A DNA stretch of 35,961 nt from CAMDMI01 sp036759185 (GTDB lineage: Bacteria > Bacteroidota > Bacteroidia > Cytophagales > Flexibacteraceae). The notes beneath the pieces were generated by a model, which saw nothing but the letters and a program-made list of their open reading frames with translations, ran no database searches and was not told the DNA's origin. Of this stretch, positions 24,868-32,065 are shown piece by piece; position 1 is the stretch's first letter, and the number at the start of each line of letters is the position of its first letter. The stretch spans positions 1-35,961 of the forward strand of contig DAIOVD010000015.1 of assembly GCA_036759185.1 (NCBI GenBank), written 5' to 3'. A program made the position numbers and the translations under genes.

Positions 24868-25855
24868 TGGTTGCGAGGAAGTCTGCTTCCGGATGGATTT
24901 GAATTTCGATGGGCAGATAAAAGATTTTTTCAGGGTGCGGGGCAATGTTGAGGAGCTTTTGGAAATCTTTTTCCGTTGTTAAGACGGTTGATTCTGCAAG
25001 AGACTCCGTCTGGAAAAAATCGCCCAAATATCTGTAATGGTCTGGTTTGGATAGACACTTTTTTACAGAAAAGTTTTTTAAGCAGTGTTCAAAGAACAAT
25101 AGGTTTGATGCCAGCCCAGCCACACAAAAAACAGGTTCGTTTGAGGAAAGTACGGTACCGTCCTTGTTCACAGCGGTTTTGTATACGAGAGAAGAAACAA
25201 ACAACGGTTTGGGTTCCAGTTGATTTTGTTTCCAAATTATCTGAAGTGATCTCAAGGTTTCGTCATTCGCCTGGGCCGATTTTGTAAAAACCACCAGATC
25301 GGCCTTTTTATATGCCTCCGTTATGTCTCTCAGGCTGCCGGCTGGAACAAGGTAATTGCGAAAAAACGGACGGGACGCCGGAGTCAACAGTATATTCAAC
25401 GTGGGTTTTACCCGAAGATGCTGCATGGCGTCATCGAGCAGAATAAGGCGGGTTTCGGGTTTCCTTCGAAGAATTTCCAGAATGCCATTTTTTCGGTCTG
25501 AATCCACTGCCACTGTCAGATTGCTTTTCCATCTCGAAAAAATCTGGTAGGCTTCGTCGCCCAGTTCTGTTACCGTGGATGTGGGTCCTGCCAATTGAAA
25601 TCCTTCTGAAATTCGTTTGTAACCTCTTGATAGATAGGCAACCGGAAGCTTTTTTGAGAAATGGGAAATCAGGAAATCAGCCATCGGAGTTTTTCCGGAT
25701 CCACCCAGTTCCAGATTTCCAATGCCCACAGTTGTAACAGGTGATTCAAATCGTTCTTTCCTGTTGCTGTCGTACAAACGATGCCTCAATCGCAGGATTC
25801 CGCCATATAACCAGGCCAATGGGGAAAAGAAGATTATTCGAAATACATTTGCCAT
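24851..25855 (-). CDS. lpxK: Tetraacyldisaccharide 4'-kinase
   Basis: A 334-residue inner-membrane-associated kinase that phosphorylates the 4' position of the lipid A disaccharide precursor using ATP, giving lipid IVA. The N-terminal hydrophobic helix (residues about 5-20, FRIIFFSPLAWLYGGILRL) is followed by the family P-loop GNLELGGSGKTP (46-57). Other family features are the AYLSRGYKR segment, the GDEAYQIF motif and LLDDAMQHLRV with its conserved Asp-Asp pair. Its presence shows the cell makes lipid A. The start at 25855 is only 13 bases from the divergent MORN-repeat gene. The likely promoter lies inside that gene (25930-25937). The porin follows with a 17-base overlap. Confidence 0.96.
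   Translation of the reverse strand: MANVFRIIFFSPLAWLYGGILRLRHRLYDSNRKERFESPVTTVGIGNLELGGSGKTPMADFLISHFSKKLPVAYLSRGYKRISEGFQLAGPTSTVTELGDEAYQIFSRWKSNLTVAVDSDRKNGILEILRRKPETRLILLDDAMQHLRVKPTLNILLTPASRPFFRNYLVPAGSLRDITEAYKKADLVVFTKSAQANDETLRSLQIIWKQNQLEPKPLFVSSLVYKTAVNKDGTVLSSNEPVFCVAGLASNLLFFEHCLKNFSVKKCLSKPDHYRYLGDFFQTESLAESTVLTTEKDFQKLLNIAPHPEKIFYLPIEIQIHPEADFLATIEKGI
25844..25851 (+). promoter_or_regulatory. -7 promoter box for the MORN-repeat/prenyl synthase operon
   Basis: TACATTTG matches TAnnTTTG exactly and lies inside the first codons of the divergent lpxK gene. The leader to the GTG at 25869 would be about 12 bases. No TTG is found at the usual -33 distance. Confidence 0.35.
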
Positions 25856-25868
25856 ATAATTCGGCGAC

Positions 25869-27746
25869 GTGAGAAGCAGTTTGGCGTATAAAGAAACATT
25901 TCGTATCCGCCCGGTAACGATTCAACCGGCAAAGGTAGCTGTATGGCTCGCATTCCTGCTGCCATTTGCCGGAATTGTTGGTATCGCCCAAACCAACAGC
26001 ATAAAAAAGACCCGGTATTACGACGCCAATAACCTGGTTGTGAAAGAAGTCTACTTTGTAGATGCAAAAGATCAGACTGTTAAAAACGGACAATACACAG
26101 CGTATTATTCATCCGGGCTTCTTAAGGTTAAGGGTAATTATCAGAATAATCAGCCTGCCGGTTACTGGGAGCGCTATTTTGAAACAGGAGCTTTACGAAG
26201 TTCATCCAATTACCTCAATGGCAGACTGAATGGTTTTTCCAAAACCTATTATGAAAACGGAAAACCGGCACAGTCAGGATATTACAAAGACAATAAAGAA
26301 GACAGTACCTGGCATTTCTACTTCGAAAGCGGGCGTTTGAAAAGTCTGGGGATGTATGAAGAAGGGATGCAGCGTGGGTTCTGGAAATATTTTCATGAAG
26401 ACAGTACACTGAAAGCCAGTGCATATCTGGAACGTGGAAAAGGGCATTACAAAGAGTATTTTTCCAGTGGCAACGTCAGGATGGAAGGAATCATCAACAG
26501 CGGAGTATCCGATTCTGTCTGGCGGTACTACCATGAAAATGGGGTGCTGAAGGCGATCGGAAATGAAAAGTCAGGCCAAAGGCAGGGCTACTGGAAGTTC
26601 TATTTTCCAAACGGCAACCTGAGTTCTGAAGGCCATTTTAAAGACAATCTGAAATTTGGAAGGTGGAAATATTTCCACGAAACAGGTGGACTTAGTTCTG
26701 AAGGGGACCTTGAAAAAGAAGAGAAAGAAGGTGTCTGGAAGTTCTTTTTTCCTTCCGGTAATCTGATGGGTGAAGGCACTTTTGTGAAAGGAAATGGTGA
26801 TTATCAGGAATACTACGACAACGGAAAGCTGAAGCTGAAAGGCAAAATTGAGAAAGATCTTTACCAGGGGCCATGGACTTTTTATTTTGAAGATGGCGGT
26901 CTCGAAGGAGAATGCAACTATGTAAACGGTGTCGGGCAATATGTTGGTTACTATGAAAACGGGGCGGTGAAAATGAAAGGGCAGATGCAGAACGGACAAA
27001 AAACCGGTTCCTGGGATTTGCTAAGCAGGGATGGGAAACTGATCGGGCACTATAAAACGTTTTATGATCTTGTCCGTCCCAAGGAACCTCAGAAACCCAG
27101 AATTCCGGCTCCTGATACCACGCACCCGAAACCACGTAATACCGGACGGCCTGATTTTATGTTCAACAAAAAGAGAAGCCGTCATTTTATTCCGAGAGTG
27201 AATGAAATTAAGGGTTTTATCGTAGCCTTCAATCCGTTTGCCATCACCATCAGCTCTCTTCCTTTTGGTATCGAGTACTATATGCAGGACCGACTCGGGT
27301 ATGAGGTGATGTTCACTGTTTTCCGCCAGCCATTTTTCGCCAATCATTCGGAGGATATGGAAAATAAGCGGGTGTACACCATCGGCAACTCAATCGATTT
27401 CCGGCAGAAATTGTATAGTGCCGACCATGGATCAGGCAACCTGTACATAGGTCAGGAATTGCGATTGAGCAATCATACCCATCAATTGTATCTGGCGGAT
27501 ACAGCCAATGTCGGAATGAACTATGAGGGAGAAGAAACCAAAGTGGAGTTAAGTCTTCTCGTTGGGAACCGGCTTTTTCGAACTTATAATAAACATAATA
27601 CCCTCACTTTGGATTTATTTGCCGGAATCGGTTTCGGTTACCGGAGCGCCCGGATTCCGGATCAGCTTCTGGTGTACAACCGATTGAAGACAAATAAACT
27701 GACCATACCCATTCGCCTCGGGTTCAACTTTGGATTTCTTTTTTAA
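25869..27746 (+). CDS. MORN/YwqK-repeat protein with C-terminal beta-barrel-like domain
   Basis: About 625 residues from a GTG at 25869 (or a TTG at 25881); an in-frame stop at 25857 rules out earlier starts and there is no ATG before the signal sequence VAVWLAFLLPFAGIVGIAQ. Residues of about 60-405 hold some 14 repeats of roughly 23 residues with the core GxWxxYxxxGxLxxxG (for example GYWKFYFPNGNLSSEG, GFWKYFHEDSTLKASA), the pattern of MORN/YwqK-type repeats. A Pro-rich linker (PKEPQKPRIPAPDTTHPKP) leads to a strand-rich C-terminal domain of about 190 residues ending LGFNFGFLF, with the terminal Phe of an outer-membrane barrel. It probably displays a beta-solenoid tethered to the outer membrane. 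It overlaps the prenyl synthase by one base. Confidence 0.85.
   Translation: MRSSLAYKETFRIRPVTIQPAKVAVWLAFLLPFAGIVGIAQTNSIKKTRYYDANNLVVKEVYFVDAKDQTVKNGQYTAYYSSGLLKVKGNYQNNQPAGYWERYFETGALRSSSNYLNGRLNGFSKTYYENGKPAQSGYYKDNKEDSTWHFYFESGRLKSLGMYEEGMQRGFWKYFHEDSTLKASAYLERGKGHYKEYFSSGNVRMEGIINSGVSDSVWRYYHENGVLKAIGNEKSGQRQGYWKFYFPNGNLSSEGHFKDNLKFGRWKYFHETGGLSSEGDLEKEEKEGVWKFFFPSGNLMGEGTFVKGNGDYQEYYDNGKLKLKGKIEKDLYQGPWTFYFEDGGLEGECNYVNGVGQYVGYYENGAVKMKGQMQNGQKTGSWDLLSRDGKLIGHYKTFYDLVRPKEPQKPRIPAPDTTHPKPRNTGRPDFMFNKKRSRHFIPRVNEIKGFIVAFNPFAITISSLPFGIEYYMQDRLGYEVMFTVFRQPFFANHSEDMENKRVYTIGNSIDFRQKLYSADHGSGNLYIGQELRLSNHTHQLYLADTANVGMNYEGEETKVELSLLVGNRLFRTYNKHNTLTLDLFAGIGFGYRSARIPDQLLVYNRLKTNKLTIPIRLGFNFGFLF
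25930..25937 (-). promoter_or_regulatory. -7 promoter box for lpxK
   Basis: Minus strand TACCTTTG (25937-25930) matches TAnnTTTG and lies within the signal-peptide coding region of the divergent gene. It predicts a leader of about 70 bases for lpxK. No TTG at the usual distance was found. Confidence 0.3.
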
Positions 27747-28714
27747 TGCAATATCAGCTGACACAGTTTCTACCTCTCATCGAAGAGGCCATTCATAGCC
27801 TTGACATTCCATCTGCCCCCGCTTCTCTGTATGACCCAATCCGGTATTTCATGGATTTGCCCGGAAAGCGCATTCGTCCCGTTTTTGCCCTTCAATGCCT
27901 GGAACTGTTCCGGAAGCCAAATCTGAAAGATGCAAAAGCGGCGTTGTCCATTGAATTGTTTCACAATTTCTCATTGGTGCACGACGATATTATGGACAAG
28001 GCCGATGTCCGTCGTGGTTTTCCTACGGTGCATGTGAAATGGAACGAACCAACGGCATTGTTGTCCGGTGATGCGCTCCTGGTTCTGGCATACGATGCCC
28101 TCCTTGAAGCAGAAACAGTAGAATTCCGGTTATTGCTGAAACGGTTCAACGAAACGGCACTGGCTGTGTGTGAAGGACAGCAACTCGACATGGATTTCAG
28201 CACCGTTCCGATTGTTGAAATGGAAGAATATCAGGAAATGATCGACCGGAAGACAGCTGCCCTCATTGCGTTTTCCTTTGAACTCGGTGGTTTTTTGGGT
28301 GGTGTGGCCGAAAATGAACGGAAGGCACTGCATGATTTTGGAATGGCAATGGGCCGGTGCTTTCAACTTCGGGACGATCACCTGGATCTTTTTGGAGACG
28401 AAGCCAGGACCGGTAAAAAGAGGGGAGGCGATATAGGCAATTCCAAACTAACCTTTCCGGTACTCACTTCCTTTGGCCATCCGGATTCAGAAACCTTTAA
28501 AGCGCTTTGGCTGGAAAAGACATCGGATCCTGAACATCGCATCTCCCGTATTCTCACCTGGATGGAAGAAAAGGATATTCCGAAGTTGTCTGAAGAGAAG
28601 ATGCATTCTGAAATGGAAGCTGGGATGGCGCTACTATATCAGGTTTCAGGCGATACGGAAGTGAAATCCCGAATATCCGATATGTGCCATCAACTGGCAT
28701 TCCGGGATAAGTAG
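27746..28714 (+). CDS. Polyprenyl diphosphate synthase, short-chain (farnesyl/geranylgeranyl type)
   Basis: A 322-residue trans-prenyltransferase that condenses isopentenyl diphosphate with an allylic diphosphate. The two aspartate-rich motifs are DDIMD (80-84) and DDHLD (210-214), both complete, and GKRIRP (40-45) binds isopentenyl diphosphate. Phe75, five residues before the first motif, is a bulky residue known to stop chain growth at about C15-C20 in related enzymes, so a farnesyl or geranylgeranyl product is more likely than a long quinone tail. The ATG overlaps the stop of the MORN-repeat gene (TAATG, one base), so the two are translationally coupled. A strong terminator follows at 28747-28770. 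Confidence 0.93.
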   Translation: MQYQLTQFLPLIEEAIHSLDIPSAPASLYDPIRYFMDLPGKRIRPVFALQCLELFRKPNLKDAKAALSIELFHNFSLVHDDIMDKADVRRGFPTVHVKWNEPTALLSGDALLVLAYDALLEAETVEFRLLLKRFNETALAVCEGQQLDMDFSTVPIVEMEEYQEMIDRKTAALIAFSFELGGFLGGVAENERKALHDFGMAMGRCFQLRDDHLDLFGDEARTGKKRGGDIGNSKLTFPVLTSFGHPDSETFKALWLEKTSDPEHRISRILTWMEEKDIPKLSEEKMHSEMEAGMALLYQVSGDTEVKSRISDMCHQLAFRDK

Positions 28715-28746
28715 GTCCGGAATTTCCTTTTTTCATTGTCTTCATT

Positions 28747-28790
28747 CCATCATTCCATTTGGAGTGATGGTTGATATTTTCCATTTTTTA
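28747..28790 (+). terminator. Intrinsic terminator of the MORN-repeat/prenyl synthase operon
   Basis: Arms CCATCATTCC (28747-28756) and GGAGTGATGG (28761-28770) pair over ten positions with one T-G wobble and a four-base loop, followed by a T-rich stretch (TTGATATTTTCCATTTTTTA). Located 33 bases past the stop. Confidence 0.7.
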
Positions 28791-28920
28791 TTGAATTTTT
28801 GCGTCTGAAAACCAGAAGGATAGGAATTTTATTTACTTTTTTTTTAGAAATATTGATGCACCATCCAAACCCTTGCAGCCAACTGATCGTCTGCCTGTTT
28901 GAAACCTTTTGTATTTGTTT

Positions 28921-29883
28921 ATGCACCGGAATTTAGTTCTTCTCCTTCTTTCATACTGCCTGCTAGCGGTGGCTTGCGATAAGGTAAAGGACAACCCGGC
29001 ACCAGATCCGTTGCAGGGATTGGAGCTCAGATCTCTGCAATTTGATCTGGAGGGAAGCGGCCCCTGGGTCGTCAACTTTCAGGACAGCTTTCCTTCCAAT
29101 GCACAACTGACATATCAGATTTCCCAGCAACCCACAAATGGAACAGTTGTTCTGGATGCCAACGGGAATTTTGTCTTTACTCCGGATTCCGGATTTTACG
29201 GAAATGATTATGCGATTTACCAGATCTGCTTTGGTGCCGATTGCCGGGATGGCATTATCAATGTTTCTGTAGATGACACAACAACACCCTGTACTCCGGT
29301 AGTGAATGATTTCAGTTACCAGATAGAAGGTGGGCCAGGTGTTTTGATCCCATTACCAGAACAATTCGGATGCGGGGCGGGAATCACATCAATCATCTAT
29401 AACGGTGTTGCGGGACTACAGTTAATCAATGGAAAAGTGTTTGCTTCGTTCTCTCAAAATCAGATCGATACCGTCCGTTTTGGGATAGTATCCTGCAACA
29501 ATGGGAAGTGCGATACTGGAAATGTTCAGTTGGTAGTGGGAGGTAATGCCTGTGTTCAGAAATTCAAAGCCTTTGATGATTTGATTGTGAAAAGTCCCAT
29601 TGAACGGGAATTCAATATATGGATAACCAACAGGGTTGGAATGACGCACCTTCTGTACAACGACAGTTCTTGTGTCAACGATATCAATCTTTCATCCTTT
29701 CAGATAGTACAGGGTTTTACAAGGGGATCCTACACATTGAAAGAGCCAAATACGCAAGGGAGAGCCATCCGCTTTAAAGCAAATGCCGATTTTCTTCAAG
29801 GGATGACGGATTCACTCACCTACAAAATTTCAGGTTATTCGGGTGCAACCAGCACTGCAAAGGTTTTCATCAAAATTCAGTAA
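28921..29883 (+). CDS. Lipoprotein with cadherin/Ig-like repeats
   Basis: A 320-residue protein from the ATG at 28921. The signal sequence ends in a lipobox LLAVAC with Cys19. Residues of about 40-100 match the Ig-like 'tandem-95'/cadherin-like pattern (LTYQISQQPTNGTVVLDANG followed by FVFTPDSGFYGND). Later segments (DFSYQIEGGPGVLIPLPE; a final block with FKANADFLQGMTDSLTYKIS) repeat a similar shape, so three or so domains of one fold are likely. Paired Cys residues suggest disulfides. It probably sits on the outer membrane, perhaps surface-exposed. It is 30 bases upstream of the T9SS cargo gene on the same strand, so one operon is likely. No clear promoter was found in the 206 bases upstream. 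Confidence 0.8.
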   Translation: MHRNLVLLLLSYCLLAVACDKVKDNPAPDPLQGLELRSLQFDLEGSGPWVVNFQDSFPSNAQLTYQISQQPTNGTVVLDANGNFVFTPDSGFYGNDYAIYQICFGADCRDGIINVSVDDTTTPCTPVVNDFSYQIEGGPGVLIPLPEQFGCGAGITSIIYNGVAGLQLINGKVFASFSQNQIDTVRFGIVSCNNGKCDTGNVQLVVGGNACVQKFKAFDDLIVKSPIEREFNIWITNRVGMTHLLYNDSSCVNDINLSSFQIVQGFTRGSYTLKEPNTQGRAIRFKANADFLQGMTDSLTYKISGYSGATSTAKVFIKIQ

Positions 29884-29913
29884 CATATTCTCTAACCAGT
29901 TTTCTTAAATTCT

Positions 29914-31443
29914 ATGCAAAAATTAGTCTCACGCTTCAAGGCACTCATTCTGGTACTTGCCCTGCCATTTGCCTTGTCGCAATCTGCCACTGCCCAGATG
30001 CTCTGCGGCCTCGACATTGTGTATCAGGTAAATCCTGGAACCAATGATGTTTACTTTGCTGTTGTACCTCAGGGAGATTCTGCCTGTTTTGGACCGGCAA
30101 CAGCGTTCAACTGGTTTTTTGGTGACAATTCAACCGGCACCGGAAGATATCCTTCTCACACATACAATCAACCAGGAATGTATGGAGTTTGTGTGACAGC
30201 TGTTGATTTCAATGGCCTGACCATCACTGCTTGTGATACGGTTTTCGTCAATGATACCATTGTGAACAATTGTATTGGTGCAATCAGTTTTGTGATCAAT
30301 CCAAATACAGGAACAAGTGGATCATATCATTTTTCCAACTCCTCCAATTTTTCAATTGCACAATGCGTTTCCAATAACAGCCAGTTTACCTGGTCATTCG
30401 GAGATGGTACAAGTGCACAAACCTTTGGTGCCGGAAGTACAAACCACACGTACACCAATCCTGGTACATATGTTGTGTGTTTGAAGTCAATTACAATGCA
30501 AGGACAGCCAATTGAAGTGTGCCAGTCACTCACCGTTTCAACCATCAGCACCAACTTTGGGTTGGGAGGTATGGTGTTTGCAGACGGAGCATGTTTGCAA
30601 AGTCAGGTACGTGTTGAACTGATTGGATTGAACAGCAATACGTATCAGGCACAGACACTTGATGGAACTGCCGACAGCTGTTTCTATGGGTTCACTGTAC
30701 AAAGCATTCTGGGTGCTCCAACCGAATCCTTTATCATCCGGGCCACTCCACTTACCAACAACGATTACCTTTCTACTTATTTCGGAGATGCGATCTTCTG
30801 GTCAGATGCTACTGTTCTTCAGCCAACTCAAAGCCAGTGGAACCTTACCATCAACCTTGTTCCTGCTGCCAACATTGCTCCCGGTCTTGGTCTTTTGACA
30901 GGTACCATCAATGGAAACGGAACCACTGTAACTACTACATTCAACGGAAATCCAATTACGACGACGTTTGATGTAACAGCTTCCCGTGTCATCATTCTAA
31001 ATGCACAAGGACAGCCGGTTGGTTTCGCATTCGCCAATGCAGACGGAACATTCAGCTTCCCGAATCTGCCAGAAGGTAACTACCAGATGCGTGTTGACAA
31101 TCCAAAAGTGCCAAGTCAGGTTGTGCCATTTGCCATCACTGCCAGTTCTTCTTCGGTCAACGTAACAATGAATACAACCGGTAGCGGAATCACAACAGTC
31201 ACTGCCAATTCAAAAACATTGAAAGGATCTGCACTCTCTGCTTTCCCGAATCCGGCTACAGAAACAATCAGTCTGTCAGGTGTTTCAGGTTCAGTTGAGA
31301 TCCTGAATACAAAAGGTCAGGTTGTAATGAAGTCATCGGATGTGAAAAACATCAACATTTCAACCCTTTCATCAGGTCTTTACACCATCAAAGGTTTGAA
31401 CGATCGTCAGGAAACAGTTACCACCCGTTTTGTGAAGAAATAA
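29914..31443 (+). CDS. PKD-domain protein secreted by the type IX system (T9SS cargo)
   Basis: A 509-residue exported protein with signal peptide (ALPFALSQSATAQ). Two PKD domains are visible, FNWFFGDNSTGTG...SHTYNQPGMYGVCV and FTWSFGDGTSA...NHTYTNPGTYVVCL. They are followed by a strand-rich region and a carboxypeptidase-regulatory-like domain (GFAFANADGTFSFPNLPEG with YQMRV). The C-terminal 75 residues are a type A sorting domain: AFPNPATETISLSG, VEILNTKGQVV, ISTLSSGLYTIKG and a final TRFVKK. After export it should be passed through the outer membrane by T9SS and anchored or released. The gene ends at a strong terminator, so it is a separate unit from the sigma factor. It is Thr/Asn/Ser-rich, as is common for surface proteins. 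Confidence 0.9.
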   Translation: MQKLVSRFKALILVLALPFALSQSATAQMLCGLDIVYQVNPGTNDVYFAVVPQGDSACFGPATAFNWFFGDNSTGTGRYPSHTYNQPGMYGVCVTAVDFNGLTITACDTVFVNDTIVNNCIGAISFVINPNTGTSGSYHFSNSSNFSIAQCVSNNSQFTWSFGDGTSAQTFGAGSTNHTYTNPGTYVVCLKSITMQGQPIEVCQSLTVSTISTNFGLGGMVFADGACLQSQVRVELIGLNSNTYQAQTLDGTADSCFYGFTVQSILGAPTESFIIRATPLTNNDYLSTYFGDAIFWSDATVLQPTQSQWNLTINLVPAANIAPGLGLLTGTINGNGTTVTTTFNGNPITTTFDVTASRVIILNAQGQPVGFAFANADGTFSFPNLPEGNYQMRVDNPKVPSQVVPFAITASSSSVNVTMNTTGSGITTVTANSKTLKGSALSAFPNPATETISLSGVSGSVEILNTKGQVVMKSSDVKNINISTLSSGLYTIKGLNDRQETVTTRFVKK

Positions 31444-31474
31444 ATTGAACACTTAGTAATACTAGGACCACTTG

Positions 31475-31509
31475 AGCAACGACACCGGATTCTGGTGTCG
31501 TTGCTTTTT
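31475..31509 (+). terminator. Strong intrinsic terminator after the T9SS cargo gene
   Basis: A perfect 12-base stem AGCAACGACACC (31475-31486) and GGTGTCGTTGCT (31494-31505) with a 7-base loop, followed by a run of Ts (31505-31509). It separates the cargo gene from the sigma factor starting at 31526. Confidence 0.88.
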
Positions 31510-31525
31510 GGCCCGACTGGTGCCG

Positions 31526-32065
31526 ATGGCAGAGGCGAAATACACAGAGCAGGAAATGTTGATGGGTTGCCTGAAAGGCCGACCTGAGATGCAGACCGCC
31601 CTGTATAAAAAATTCGCCCGCACCATGTTCGGAATCTGCCTGCGGTACACACGTGATACGATGGAAGCTGAAGATGTACTTCAGCTGGGTTTTATGAAAG
31701 TGTTTACCAATCTCCACACGTACCAGGGCGGATCCCTGGAAGGCTGGATGAAACGGATTTTTGTTCGTGAGTCCATCGATCACTACCGGAAAACAAACCG
31801 GAGCGTGTTCGGTCACAGTCTGGAAGCTGAAGAAGATCATGCCGTCGATCTTCATGATATAGTCGGGCAAATGGCCGCCGAAGAAATTGTGGCCATGATC
31901 GGGACCTTACCCGAAGGATGCAGGATGGTCTTCAACCTTTTCGCCGTTGAAGGATACAACCATCAGGAAATCGGCGAAATGATGGGAATAAGCAACGGAA
32001 CCAGCAAGGCTCAGTATTTCAGAGCCAAAGAACTGTTGCGGGAAAAAATTTACGCTCGGTCATAA
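31526..32065 (+). CDS. RNA polymerase ECF-family sigma-70 factor
   Basis: A 179-residue sigma factor from the ATG at 31526 (MAEAKYTEQEML); the earlier in-frame codons run through the terminator and are rejected. Region 2 is seen in YKKFARTMFGICLRYTRD, EAEDVLQLGFMKVF and the -10-contacting WMKRIFVRESIDHYRK. Region 4 is LPEGCRMVFNLFAVEGYNH followed by the helix-turn-helix EIGEMMGISNGTSKAQYFRA. There is no region 1.1 or region 3, as expected of ECF factors. The gene overlaps the next by one base (TAATG), making that protein the likely cognate regulator. The start lies just 21 bases after the terminator stem, so its promoter must lie within the terminator region or the end of the cargo gene. Confidence 0.93.
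   Translation: MAEAKYTEQEMLMGCLKGRPEMQTALYKKFARTMFGICLRYTRDTMEAEDVLQLGFMKVFTNLHTYQGGSLEGWMKRIFVRESIDHYRKTNRSVFGHSLEAEEDHAVDLHDIVGQMAAEEIVAMIGTLPEGCRMVFNLFAVEGYNHQEIGEMMGISNGTSKAQYFRAKELLREKIYARS

Noticed and set aside
24868..24945. TTG start of the porin at 24945
   Set aside because: It lies fully inside lpxK and places 26 basic residues before the signal peptide; the TTG at 24867 gives a proper signal sequence.
26080..27050. DNA-level tandem repeat in the MORN-repeat gene
   Set aside because: The periodicity is at the protein level; the nucleotide copies have diverged and do not form an array.
27746..28714. Long-chain (octaprenyl) synthase call for the prenyl synthase
   Set aside because: A bulky Phe five residues before the first Asp-rich motif argues for a C15-C20 product.
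31472..31525. Upstream extension of the sigma factor (18 residues)
   Set aside because: It is encoded by the terminator stem-loop; the ATG at 31526 gives a standard ECF N-terminus.
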